A DNA stretch of 64,000 bases. Origin: Oxalobacteraceae bacterium OTU3CINTB1. Its GTDB lineage: Bacteria; Pseudomonadota; Gammaproteobacteria; Burkholderiales; Burkholderiaceae_D. Position numbers and translations under genes: made by a program. Positions 28,103-36,069 of this stretch are shown piece after piece. The notes below the pieces were generated by a model. It was given only the letters and a program-made list of their open reading frames with translations. It searched no databases and was not told where the DNA came from. Position 1 is the stretch's first letter, and each line of letters opens with the position of its first letter. The stretch covers positions 5,704,001 to 5,768,000 of the forward strand of contig CP099652.1 of assembly GCA_024123955.1 (NCBI GenBank), given 5' to 3'.

Positions 28103-29744
28103 GCGTTGCGGGGCGCGTCAGGGCGACGCAATATGGCCGCTCCCGATAGTCGAAATAATCGAAATCCGCGTGCATGCCGCTGCCGGCCATGTCCTGGCAC
28201 GCCATGCCGACAAACGCCCCGGTGAAGTTGGGCTGGCCTGGCGCGTTGGCCTCGTCCGACAAGATGCTGGCGTCGAACTGCTGCGGCAGCCACTGCCAGT
28301 CGCCATCCGCGATCTGGTAGCCGAAATACAGCCGCTCCTCGTCGACCTCCACGCGCAACGCGACCGGCCCGCTTGAAGGCAACGGAATAGGCGCGGTGAA
28401 GGTATCCGTCTGCACATGGTTGGGCAGGCTCGTCATCACACGCAAATGCTTGCCGACCGCCTGGTCGTGCGTAATGTACAGATAGTGGAACTTGGCGCCG
28501 CCGTAATAGCAGACCAGCCCGGCCTGCTGCTGGTAATGCTCCGGCTCGAAATCGACCACGGTGGAGGCGCTGTAACAGTGAGACTGCTGGCGGCGCGCCA
28601 CCAGCGCCTGCCGGAACTGGCTGCCCAGGCTCTCGCGGCCATACAAACGCAAATGGCCGGGCCGCGCGGTCAGGCTGAACAGCTCCTCCGGCCAAGGCGT
28701 GCGCAGCCACTGGAAGGCCAGCGGCAATTGCGGCGCATCGAATTCCTCGCGGACCGGCTCGACGGGCCACGGATGCGGCGGCAAGCCCGGCGCGGCGGCC
28801 TCAAGCTGCGCCGTCCCCTGCCCGTCCACCGTGCGCAGCCAGCCATCGTCGCCCCATACCGCCGGCTGGATCGCAGTCTCGCGCCCCAGCGTGCAGGTGC
28901 CGCGATTGCGCAGCGGCCGGCCGCAAAGGTACACCATATACGTTTGTCCATCCTGCGTCTCGACCAAATCGGCGTGGCCGGCGCGCTGCAGCCCTGCATC
29001 GGGCCGGTGGCGCGAACTGAGGATGGTCTGGTCGGGATGCAGCTCATACGGGCCGTGCAGGTCGCGCGCCCGCGCCATCGTCACGCCGTGGTTCCAGCCG
29101 GTGCCGCCCTCGGCGGTCAGCAGATAGTAATAACCGTCGCGCTTGTACAGGTGCGGCGCTTCGGTCAGCCCGTGCGCCGTGCCTTTGAAGATGTTCTCGC
29201 GACGGCCGATTAGCCGCCCTTCCGCCACCGAATACTCCTGCGCGACGATGCCGGCGAAACGGTTGCCGCCGGGCCGGTGGTCCCACAGCTGGTTCAGCAG
29301 ATACTTGCGGCCGTCGTCGTCATGGAACAGCGACGGATCGAAGCCGCTGCTATTGAGATAAACCGGATCGGACCACGGACCGTCGATGGCCGGACTGGTC
29401 ACCAGGTAATTATGGAAGTCCCGCAGCGAAGCGCTGCCCGCCGCGCCACCGGTGGAGGTGCGGCCGTAGCGCTTGACGTCGGTGTAGATCAGCCAGAACA
29501 AGCCGTCCGCATAGGTCAGGCATGGCGCCCACACGCCGCAGGAATCGGGCGCGCCCAGCATGTTGAGCTGGCTCGCGCGCGTGAGCGGACGGCACAGCAG
29601 GCGCCAGTTGACCAGGTCGCGCGAATGGTGGATCTGCACGCCCGGATACCATTCGAAGGTGGACGTGGCGATGTAATAGTCGTCCCCCACCCGCACGATG
29701 GACGGGTCGGGATTGAAGCCGGGCAGGATGGGATTCTGGATCAT
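28092..29744 (-). CDS. GH43 beta-xylosidase/arabinofuranosidase, cytoplasmic
   Basis: A 550-residue GH43 enzyme of the XynB-like subgroup. It starts directly with NPILPGFNPDPSIVRVGDDYY (general base Asp in NPDPS), has SGFDPSLFHD (pKa-modulating Asp) and LTEAPHLYKRDGYYYL (acid Glu), followed by the C-terminal DUF1349-like beta-sandwich with QQQAGLVCYYGGAKFHYLYI. No signal peptide, so it acts inside the cell on imported xylo-oligosaccharides, giving xylose. Its ATG overlaps the stop of the MFS gene as ATGA, so importer and enzyme are made together. Confidence 0.92.
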   Translation of the reverse strand: MIQNPILPGFNPDPSIVRVGDDYYIATSTFEWYPGVQIHHSRDLVNWRLLCRPLTRASQLNMLGAPDSCGVWAPCLTYADGLFWLIYTDVKRYGRTSTGGAAGSASLRDFHNYLVTSPAIDGPWSDPVYLNSSGFDPSLFHDDDGRKYLLNQLWDHRPGGNRFAGIVAQEYSVAEGRLIGRRENIFKGTAHGLTEAPHLYKRDGYYYLLTAEGGTGWNHGVTMARARDLHGPYELHPDQTILSSRHRPDAGLQRAGHADLVETQDGQTYMVYLCGRPLRNRGTCTLGRETAIQPAVWGDDGWLRTVDGQGTAQLEAAAPGLPPHPWPVEPVREEFDAPQLPLAFQWLRTPWPEELFSLTARPGHLRLYGRESLGSQFRQALVARRQQSHCYSASTVVDFEPEHYQQQAGLVCYYGGAKFHYLYITHDQAVGKHLRVMTSLPNHVQTDTFTAPIPLPSSGPVALRVEVDEERLYFGYQIADGDWQWLPQQFDASILSDEANAPGQPNFTGAFVGMACQDMAGSGMHADFDYFDYRERPYCVALTRPATLSR

Positions 29745-31024
29745 GCTGATTTGATGATGAGGGGTTCTGGGATCGTCGCCGCCGGTTCACGCACCAGCGT
29801 CCACAGCAGCACGGCGGCCACCAGGTCGAGCACGGCCAGGCTGACAAAAAACGGCGTGTAGCCGACGGTGGCCATCAGGCCGCCGATCAGCAACGAGAAT
29901 ATCAGCAGACCGAGGTTGCCGAAGGTGCCGCACATGCCGGCGACCGTGGCCACCTCGTTGCGCCGGAACAGATCGGACGACATCGTGATGACGGTGACGG
30001 ACAAGGTCTGGTGCGCGAAGCCGGCCAGGCTGAGCAAAGCGATCGCGGCGTAGGGACTGTCGACGAAGCCGACGAACGCCACGCCCATCATCATGCAGGC
30101 GCCCAGGGTGAAGGCGCCGCGCCGCGCGTTGATCAGGCGCACGCCGCGCTTTTGCAGCGCCAGCACCACCACCGGCCCGAACATGCAGCCCAGGTCGGCG
30201 GCCAGGAAAGGCAGCCAGGCGAACATGGCGATTTGCGCCAGGTCGAAATGGCGCACCGTTGTCAGGTACAGCGGCACCCAGAACGACAGCGTGCCCCAGG
30301 CCGGATCGGCCAGGAAACGCGGCAGTGCGATACCCCAGAAATTGCGCATCTTCAGGATGCTGACGATGGACGGGCGCTTGCCGTCGCCTTCCAGGTGCTT
30401 TTCCTGGCCGGCGGCGATGTGCTCCCGCTCGGTGGACGACAGGCGGCGGTGGCGGGCCGGCGCGTCGTACAGCAGCAGCCAGGCCGCCACCCACACCAGG
30501 CCGAGCGCGCCGGTGATGACGAAAGCGGACTGCCAGTTGTAATACAGGATCGCCCACACCACCAGCGGCGGCGCCAGCATGGAGCCGAACGAGGCGCCGA
30601 CGTTGTAGATGCCGCCTGCCAGGCCCCGCTCCTTGGCCGGGAACCATTCGGACACGGCCTTCATGCCGGCGGGATTGGCCGAACCCTCCGCCAACCCCAG
30701 CAGGGCACGCAGCGCGGCCAGCGTCTGCCAGTTGGTGGCCATGCCGTGCATCATGCAGATGACCGACCAGGCGGCGGCGAACATGGCGAAGCCCCATTTC
30801 AAGCCGATCACGTCGAGGATGTAGCCGCACAAAGGCTGCAACATGATGGTGCCCTGGAAGGCGGCCGTGATGTACGAGTATTCCTTGGTGGTGATACCCA
30901 ACTCGGTGAGCAAGGTGGGCGCGGCGACGGCCAGGGTGCTGCGCGTCAGGTAGTTGATGACCGCGCCCAGCATGATCAGACTGATCATCCACCAGCGTAA
31001 TCCCTTGATCTTCGAGACGGACAT
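29741..31024 (-). CDS. MFS transporter, anion:cation symporter (ExuT-like) family
   Basis: A 427-residue protein with twelve hydrophobic segments. LGAVINYLTRSTLAVAAP in the first helix, GYILDVIGLKWGFAMFAAAW, and RALLGLAEGSANPAGMKAVSEWFPAKERGLAGGIYNVGASFG are typical of the ACS family that carries hexuronates, glucarate and related sugars. Upstream partner of the GH43 xylosidase with a 4-base overlap, suggesting import of xylo-oligosaccharides or substituted sugar acids. No copy of the XylR-like element is found upstream of this pair. Confidence 0.88.
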   Translation of the reverse strand: MSVSKIKGLRWWMISLIMLGAVINYLTRSTLAVAAPTLLTELGITTKEYSYITAAFQGTIMLQPLCGYILDVIGLKWGFAMFAAAWSVICMMHGMATNWQTLAALRALLGLAEGSANPAGMKAVSEWFPAKERGLAGGIYNVGASFGSMLAPPLVVWAILYYNWQSAFVITGALGLVWVAAWLLLYDAPARHRRLSSTEREHIAAGQEKHLEGDGKRPSIVSILKMRNFWGIALPRFLADPAWGTLSFWVPLYLTTVRHFDLAQIAMFAWLPFLAADLGCMFGPVVVLALQKRGVRLINARRGAFTLGACMMMGVAFVGFVDSPYAAIALLSLAGFAHQTLSVTVITMSSDLFRRNEVATVAGMCGTFGNLGLLIFSLLIGGLMATVGYTPFFVSLAVLDLVAAVLLWTLVREPAATIPEPLIIKSA

Positions 31025-31403
31025 GTTTGCGCAATCATTGAGATGAGAGCGGCAACATTACCACAGTTTTCGGGCCGGATGATAGCGCAATCTTCGCGCT
31101 CGGGAGCGAGTCACGGCCGGCATGGGCATGGCCGCACGCCGCAAGCATGGAGGCGACAAGGTCTAACGCCCCCCCGGCATCATGACCGCTCCACGGCTCG
31201 CACTAGCCTCTCCGGCGCGAGCTGTCATCACATCACCGTCTCGCTGAAGTGGCCAGCCACTTCACTCAGGATGGGCAAGATGCGCCGCATGTCACAACGA
31301 TCGCCCGCCAGATGTTTTAGCAATGAAATGTAACGCGCAAAAACGATGGTATCTTGAAGCCGTAGTACGGATGAATGCCTACTTCGCGTGAAAGGATTCC
31401 ACC
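31025..31403. promoter_or_regulatory. 379-base intergenic region upstream of the MFS gene, with a palindrome
   Basis: No coding frame with a family look is found. It should contain the leftward promoter of the MFS-GH43 pair and the rightward promoter of the small gene at 31404. The clearest structure is a nearly gapless palindrome, TGAAGTGGC-CA-GCCACTTCA (31245-31264), of the size of a dimeric repressor site (LacI or GntR like). It lies 220 bases upstream of the MFS start and 140 bases upstream of the small gene. Confidence 0.4.
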
Positions 31404-31550
31404 ATGAACAAGATCTCCCTGTACGTCATCGTTGCCGTGCTGGTGGCAATCATCGGCTACTTCGCCTTTGATCGCAGCAACGCCAGCAAGTTGACCGGAA
31501 CCCAGACGTCCCAGCATCAAGATTTCGATAAACGACCAACCCCAACGTGA
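31404..31550 (+). CDS. Small single-pass membrane protein (48 residues)
   Basis: Begins MNKISLYVIVAVLVAIIGYF, one N-terminal membrane helix or uncleaved signal anchor, followed by a short polar tail rich in Ser, Thr, Gln and Asp. AAAGGATTCC precedes the ATG at good distance. No family recognised. Its length and design fit a small inner-membrane regulator or stress protein, but nothing nearby tells its function. Confidence 0.6.
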   Translation: MNKISLYVIVAVLVAIIGYFAFDRSNASKLTGTQTSQHQDFDKRPTPT

Positions 31551-31654
31551 CGCGCCCCCTAAGGCACCACCTCGTTTGAAACCGTTCAGGCCATCACCGC
31601 GTATATCCCTCCAGCACAGAGGCATTTCTGCTGATATGCACGGGAGGTGGCGCC

Positions 31655-31891
31655 ATGAGAAAAGTTGTTCTTGCAGCTCAATTCGCTGCGCACTGGAATG
31701 CCGTCATCACGCTCGTCGATGCGGAAAAGCTGGTTTACGAGGCTTTCCTTTCCACGCACTCGGAAGCTGAGTTTTGCCGCTGGAATACCTCTCTCAATCC
31801 GACATGGGCGCAGTCCTTCTTCCTGACCTTCAGAGATGAGCCGGGGATCGATCTTGCTTGGGTTATCGAGGCGTTGTATGAGATTCGCTAG
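31655..31891 (+). CDS. Hypothetical protein (78 residues)
   Basis: Starts MRKVVLAAQFAAHWNAVITL with GGGAGG nine bases upstream of the ATG. Soluble, mixed alpha/beta composition with several Trp and Phe residues (FCRWNTSLNPTWAQSFFLTF). No family recognised. It is in a stretch of small poorly conserved genes between the sugar island and the prophage. Confidence 0.5.
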   Translation: MRKVVLAAQFAAHWNAVITLVDAEKLVYEAFLSTHSEAEFCRWNTSLNPTWAQSFFLTFRDEPGIDLAWVIEALYEIR

Positions 31892-31905
31892 CGCTAGTAA
31901 GCGCA

Positions 31906-32355
31906 CTAGTCGCAGCGGATGCTAGCTGCGGCTAGCCGTTGGCCGGTGCGCTTTTCGCTAGTCTCGCAGTACCTGATTCTAACCGGTACGGCATACATTA
32001 GGCGAAGATCTGAACCGCCATTTTCGTAGTTGCAGAAGACCCATTTCTCGCCGTCCTCATCTGTTCCGTGAAAATGAAATCGGCGCCCTCTTCCGTTGGG
32101 CAGGTCGTCGCCACGAAGCTCACCGTTCGCTTCGGCTAGTCCTGTTAGCGCCCCCGCTTGATTGAGTGGCAGACCGGCCCTGTCGGTCACTGGCGCGTAC
32201 CGGCCCTTGTTGCGCATTTCCAGCAACCGCTGCTCGTCAGGATAGCGCAACGGGCACTGAAGAGCGAGCGGCGCAGCCACCGCTGCTTGGGTGAGGTAGA
32301 GCGCGATCAAACTAAAAAACAACCCAGAAGGTTTCGGCATTATCGGAGTCATCAT
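31906..32355 (-). CDS. Hypothetical secreted protein (149 residues)
   Basis: Signal-peptide-like start MMTPIMPKPSGLFFSLIALYLTQAAVAAP, then a mature part with four Cys (LQCPLRY, VFCNYE, IRYCETS, SIRCD) that could form two disulfides. This layout resembles STY0301-like small periplasmic proteins, including orphan immunity-type proteins, though I cannot assign a family. ATG 32355 is preferred over the GTG at 32364. Overlaps the questionable frame at 32312-32665. Confidence 0.6.
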   Translation of the reverse strand: MMTPIMPKPSGLFFSLIALYLTQAAVAAPLALQCPLRYPDEQRLLEMRNKGRYAPVTDRAGLPLNQAGALTGLAEANGELRGDDLPNGRGRRFHFHGTDEDGEKWVFCNYENGGSDLRLMYAVPVRIRYCETSEKRTGQRLAAASIRCD

Positions 32356-32665
32356 ATTCGCCACCGTCCTCTTTCAGTTTCGCTCTTGGATAGATTTCCC
32401 GCATGCCGATCATCCGCTTGTCTTTCCACTGATCAATGACAAGAATGTATCTCGGACGGCCAGTCTCGGGATCGATTGGCCCCATGCCCATGAAGAACGC
32501 CGCGTGATTCCCCTTCTTCTGATTAGCGTAGCGCTTCTTTTTGTATTGGATCGAAGGCTGTGCTATTTTCGTATTTTTCCCCGAGAATATACGATGACGA
32601 TAATCCGCTGGTTGGCTGGATGGGCGCTGCTGGTTTGCAGCTTTACTGCGCAAGCGGACGGGCAA
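32312..32665 (-). CDS. Doubtful or decayed hypothetical gene
   Basis: The C-terminal 60 residues look like genuine protein (GPIDPETGRPRYILVIDQW, GMREIYPRAKLKEDGG, DNAETFWVVF), ending just inside the next gene. The N-terminal part is low-complexity and overlaps the start of the divergent hydrolase gene. No good ribosome site precedes the internal ATG at 32491. Most likely a gene that lost its 5' end when the hydrolase region was rearranged. Confidence 0.35.
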   Translation of the reverse strand: MPVRLRSKAANQQRPSSQPADYRHRIFSGKNTKIAQPSIQYKKKRYANQKKGNHAAFFMGMGPIDPETGRPRYILVIDQWKDKRMIGMREIYPRAKLKEDGGEYDDSDNAETFWVVF

Positions 32666-33373
32666 ACCTTCAAGGTGCCCACCCGCCCCGGAGTTGAAAC
32701 CAGCCTCTACTGGGAAGCACAGGAAGGCGCCAAGGCGACGGTGTTACTGTTCACAGGCGGCAATGGCGGCTACGGCAAAGTGGTCGACGGCAAGCCGACC
32801 AGCCGCAACTTTCTCGCCCGCAGCGTCGCGCTGTTCCTGGCGGACGGCTTCAACGTCGCCATCTTCGGGCTGCCCAGCGATACACCGGCGCTGGATTACG
32901 GCGACCGCGTCAATGAAAAACACCTGGCCGATGTTCACGCCGCGCTGGAATTCGTGCGCACCAAGAGTCCGGCGCCGATCTGGCTGGTGGGCACCAGTCG
33001 CGGCACCATCTCAGCGACCTATGCGGCCATCGGCAGCACTGGCGACGCCGGTATCGCCGGCCTGGTACTGACCTCCAGCGTGACCGCATACAAAAAACAG
33101 GGCGCTGTGCCATCGCAGAACCTGGCCGCGCTCAAGCTGCCCGTACTGGTGGTGCATCATGCCAGCGACGCCTGCCCGATCTGCCAGCCGTACGACCTGG
33201 ACTGGATCATGAAGGGGCTGAAAAATACACCCATCAAGAAATTGGTAATGGTCACGGGCGGAGTCAACCCGAGCGGAGATGTGTGTGAGGCCATGCACTA
33301 CCACGGCTTCATCGGCCAGGAAAAAGAAGTGGTGGATTTGATGGCGAACTGGATGAAAAATCCGGTGAACTGA
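32594..33373 (+). CDS. Secreted alpha/beta hydrolase (dienelactone-hydrolase-like)
   Basis: A 259-residue protein with signal peptide MTIIRWLAGWALLVCSFTAQA. Fold markers: TVLLFTGGNGGYG, nucleophile elbow LVGTSRGTISA, PVLVVHHASDACPICQP (acid region with a CPIC pair) and a late HYHGF as the His. ATG 32594 is chosen for the signal peptide. The stop overlaps the next ATG by one base. A 158-bp stretch of its 3' end is repeated 740 bp downstream as a broken copy. Confidence 0.75.
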   Translation: MTIIRWLAGWALLVCSFTAQADGQTFKVPTRPGVETSLYWEAQEGAKATVLLFTGGNGGYGKVVDGKPTSRNFLARSVALFLADGFNVAIFGLPSDTPALDYGDRVNEKHLADVHAALEFVRTKSPAPIWLVGTSRGTISATYAAIGSTGDAGIAGLVLTSSVTAYKKQGAVPSQNLAALKLPVLVVHHASDACPICQPYDLDWIMKGLKNTPIKKLVMVTGGVNPSGDVCEAMHYHGFIGQEKEVVDLMANWMKNPVN

Positions 33374-33396
33374 TGGCGTATGTGGAAGGACACCTC

Positions 33397-33897
33397 ATGA
33401 CCGAGCTCGGTTTGCGCGCCGCGCGCCCGGACGATGCGAACGCGATGCTTGCGCTGTTTCATTCGGTCACGTCCGAAGGCGACACGCTTCCGTTCCGCGA
33501 TGAAGTCAATCTCGAGTTCATCGAAAGCCAATGGCTTGGCGCACATGGATGTGTCGTCGCCTATCGCGAAGGCTTTTTGCTCGGCATGTATCGTTACGGT
33601 CCCAATATGCCGGGCCGAGGTTCGCACATTGCCACAGCCACTTTTTTAGTCGCCGAACAGGCCCGAGGTCAAGGCATTGGCCGCACGCTCGTCAAGCACT
33701 GCCTCGCAGAAGCAAGAGCAGCGGGATTTCGGGCAATGCAATTTAACCAGGTTGTGGCCACCAATCTCGCGGCGATCTCCTTGTATCGGTCGCTGGATTT
33801 CAAGACGGTGGGTACGATCCCTGGAGCATTCGCGCATCCCCAGCTTGGCTATGTCGCAGCTTATGTCATGTACCTTGATTTATGCGGGCCACTGTGA
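33397..33897 (+). CDS. GNAT-family N-acetyltransferase
   Basis: A 166-residue acetyltransferase. LRAARPDDANAMLALF opens the fold; FLVAEQARGQGIGRTLVKHCLAEARAAGF is motif A with the acetyl-CoA loop (Q/R-x-x-G-x-G/A), and NLAAISLYRSLDFKTVGTIPGAF is motif B. ATG 33397 has GGAAGGA six bases upstream; a start at 33373, overlapping the hydrolase stop, is possible. Substrate unknown. The gene is wedged between the intact hydrolase and its duplicated fragment. Confidence 0.8.
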   Translation: MTELGLRAARPDDANAMLALFHSVTSEGDTLPFRDEVNLEFIESQWLGAHGCVVAYREGFLLGMYRYGPNMPGRGSHIATATFLVAEQARGQGIGRTLVKHCLAEARAAGFRAMQFNQVVATNLAAISLYRSLDFKTVGTIPGAFAHPQLGYVAAYVMYLDLCGPL

Positions 33898-33909
33898 AAA
33901 TTGCGCGTC

Positions 33910-34067
33910 GCCTGCTCGATCTGCCAGCCGCACGACTTGGACTGGATCATGAAGGGGCTGAAAAATACACCCGTCAAGAAATTGGCGATGATCACGGGCG
34001 GAGTCAACCCGAGCGGACATGTGTGTGAGGCCATGCACTACCACGGCTTCATCGGTCAGGAAAAAGA
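33910..34067 (+). pseudogene. Duplicated 3' fragment of the alpha/beta hydrolase
   Basis: These 158 bases match 33170-33327 inside the hydrolase gene with only about nine mismatches (about 94-95% identity); several of the changes alter codons. It lacks the first two thirds of the gene and diverges after GFIGQEKD. It starts 12 bases after the acetyltransferase stop. It is the scar of a paralogous copy mostly deleted or replaced. Confidence 0.85.
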
Positions 34068-34216
34068 TTGGTTTCCTCAAGTCCCTGTAGGCATAAATCC
34101 ATTCCAAATTAAATCCCGCGCAAATCGACAACCGCAGCCCGACACAACAATAGCGGTGTCGAGCCGCTCGGTGTCGACGCTCTCAACTCAGGAGGTGGAA
34201 TGGAAAGGAAAACCGC

Positions 34217-34559
34217 ATAAAGACGTTCGCGTTGACGCTTCTGTTGATTGGCGGGCAAGCTGGAGCTGCGACGCAGCAGCCGATACAGGGTGTCGGGCGC
34301 AGCGGTGGTCCGCGACATGCTGGCCAGCCCTAGGGATGACGCGCTCAATAACTTCCGGCGAGAGCGGGCCATGGGTTACATCGATGGCGCGATGGACGCT
34401 GGCGTAGGCCAGCAATGGTGCCCGGCAGGCAAGAAAGTCCCCCATGAGCTGAACTATCTGGTCATCGAGGAAATGGCGCGCATGCCGACAGCGAAGCTGA
34501 AAAGTAACGCTGCCACGCTTGTGTTCATCCCCTTGCGGCGCATATCCATGCAAGCCTAG
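34217..34559 (+). pseudogene. Frameshifted Rap1a/Tai-like immunity protein
   Basis: From 34217 one frame reads a perfect signal peptide (KTFALTLLLIGGQAGAA) but its first codon is ATA, set eight bases after AAGGA; it stops at TAG near 34331. The mature part continues in another frame: GAAVVRDMLASPRDDAL, AMGYIDGAMDAGVGQQWCP, VPHELNYLVIEEMARMP, ending at 34559. GYI-x-G-x-x-DA followed by WC-P is the pattern of the Rap1a/Tai type VI immunity family. A lost start codon and one frameshift near 34285-34310 argue that the gene is dead. Confidence 0.6.
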
Positions 34560-34838
34560 AGCCACGTCATGAAGCATTCTTTTTCTGAGGTGCAGCGTAA
34601 ATATCCCAAGACCTATTTGCGGGTAAGCTACACGCGATCGATAGCATCGATAGCATTGGTGCTAGCCTCCAAGTCACTGCTATCGATAGGCTCTAAGACC
34701 ACATTACGAGTGCAGTGTGTATAGGAATTCACCTTAACGTCGGGAGCGCTAGTGCAAATTGTCCGTCACCGCTTCTGTGGTGGATATCGGCACTACATTC
34801 TTTAACAAATCATCTTGCGCTTTCTTCGCTACTGCCTC

Positions 34839-35246
34839 TTATTCCTTTGCCTGTTCTTTTTTTACCGCCTGGAAGGCATTATCAAATCCACGAACGCCGA
34901 TGTAGATTGCGGCCGTAAATGCCAGTATCGACAAAAATAGCGCTTGAGACGTAACCATACCGTTAAACACCGCCGCACCAGCGGCAAACATCGCTACCCC
35001 GACCTCTAGCGCGCCATACCAAAGGCGTTTTTTTTCGCGAAACCAATAGCCGCCAAGAGCAAGCATAAAACAGGAGAGCACTCCAACGATCGTCCAAGCC
35101 ACTACTTGGACTGAAATTCGAAAATCTACATTTACCCAGGTTGCGAACGCATCAAATAGGATCAAAAAACCAGTGCCCAGTATCAAGCAGCCAACTACTC
35201 CAATCGCAACCGCGCTGGCGACCTTCTTTCCTAGTGTGTGTGTCAT
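34839..35246 (-). CDS. Four-helix membrane protein, unknown function
   Basis: A 135-residue protein with four hydrophobic segments (AVAIGVVGCLILGTGFLIL; VVAWTIVGVLSCFMLALGG; LEVGVAMFAAGAAVF; ALFLSILAFTAAIYIGV) and a Lys-rich C-terminus. GAGG precedes the ATG by five bases. Sequence is clearly more A/T-rich than the sugar island, as is the surrounding 34,560-35,300, so it is probably acquired. No family recognised. Confidence 0.6.
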   Translation of the reverse strand: MTHTLGKKVASAVAIGVVGCLILGTGFLILFDAFATWVNVDFRISVQVVAWTIVGVLSCFMLALGGYWFREKKRLWYGALEVGVAMFAAGAAVFNGMVTSQALFLSILAFTAAIYIGVRGFDNAFQAVKKEQAKE

Positions 35247-35649
35247 GAATACCTCTTTGTTATTTTAGCAACCCAATATAACACAATAATTCCCTTAGGG
35301 CAATTAATTACCATGCTCAACGGCAACCGAAGGCATCGCAATCGCATTGTCAGGGGTTACAGAACGCGAGACACGCACGTTGTGTAGCAGCAGACGTCGG
35401 CGGCGGGTCGTCCGCCCTGTTGCGCTCTTCCATGTCGTCACGGAAGAGCCGCTTGGTCGGGCGCCTAGTTTGCATGACTGTGTAGCGAAGTAGCGGCGCA
35501 AAAGTAAGAAGCCCCGAGCCAACTAAGGCGGGGGGCTTCTCCCCCGCCGCGCGATGGCCTCGCATCATCTTGGCGCCGAGGTCGCGGTTGCTGTGCCGCC
35601 ACAGGCACAGGTCGACCGGACCTATTTCCATGCGCAGCATCGGCGTCGA

Positions 35650-35664
35650 GGGTCAAGTCTGACA
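35650..35664 (+). repeat. Single REP-like half-element
   Basis: GGGTCAAGTCTGACA, identical to the outer end of the inverted repeat at 976-1081. Only one arm is present and the match stops after 15 bases, so this is a solitary or decayed copy. Confidence 0.6.
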
Positions 35665-35868
35665 ATCAGCCAAATGAACGCGAGAAACAGTGTTGGCAGG
35701 AATTTTTGCGCTACGCGCTGCGCCTGTCGGCGCGCCACCGCTTACGCGGCGGCAGTCAGCCGATTCCGAGAGGCACGCCCCTGCAGGGGCGAGGCCTTCG
35801 AACCGGCCGCCTTGGCGACCTCGGAGGGCACGCAGGCGCCCTCCTTCGCTCCGCCACGAAAGAAATGC

Positions 35869-35896
35869 AAAAAGGCCACCCGAGGGTGGCCTTTTT
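35869..35896. terminator. Bidirectional intrinsic terminator
   Basis: AAAAAGGCCACCC and GGGTGGCCTTTTT are perfect 13-base complements with a 2-base centre (effectively a GC-rich stem with a CGAG loop). It has a T-run in both directions. Read on the minus strand it follows the tRNA-like remnant at 35911-35947, as a native tRNA terminator would. Confidence 0.85.
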
Positions 35897-35910
35897 CACA
35901 TTTCTATTCT

Positions 35911-35953
35911 TGGCGGAGAGAGGGTCCGCCCTTTAGGGATTCGAACTAGTTCG
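35911..35953 (-). other. Possible left attachment site (tRNA 3'-end-like)
   Basis: On the minus strand the sequence runs AGTTCGAATCCCT, then about a dozen extra bases, then CTCTCCGCCA. TTCGAATCCC and a CTCTCCGCCA end are what a tRNA-Ser-like T-arm and acceptor end would give, and a terminator follows on the same strand. The extra bases mean it is not an intact tRNA end. Just inside is a 12-base palindrome CGAACTAGTTCG (35942-35953). Located 117 bases before the integrase start. No second copy is in the window to prove the core. Confidence 0.35.
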
Positions 35954-36069
35954 CATTTGTTCGTTTCGCCTTATGGATAAAGGGCTTAACTACAATCGTT
36001 TGTTCGCACTCGTCCGTACCAATGCGGTACAATCCGCGCATCTAATGTGGGTAGGGATGGGGGTAGGAA

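Larger units (their letters stand above)
35247..36069. other. 823-base non-coding stretch at the prophage border
   Basis: No frame here looks like a protein; overlapping frames are GC-rich artefacts. It contains a hairpin AGAAGCCCC/GGGGCTTCT (35507-35540), one REP-like half-element (35650-35664), a strong bidirectional terminator (35869-35896), a possible attachment site (35911-35953) and the promoter region of the integrase. Confidence 0.5.

Noticed and set aside
34634..34690. ATCGATAGC direct repeat and inverted copy, considered as an attachment or CRISPR-like repeat
   Set aside because: Only two adjacent 9-base copies and one inverted copy exist, with no regular spacers; most likely a small local hairpin or remnant.
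35260..35860. Several overlapping frames of 65-130 codons on both strands
   Set aside because: They lack ribosome sites and protein-like composition, overlap in multiple frames and contain REP-like and hairpin sequence.
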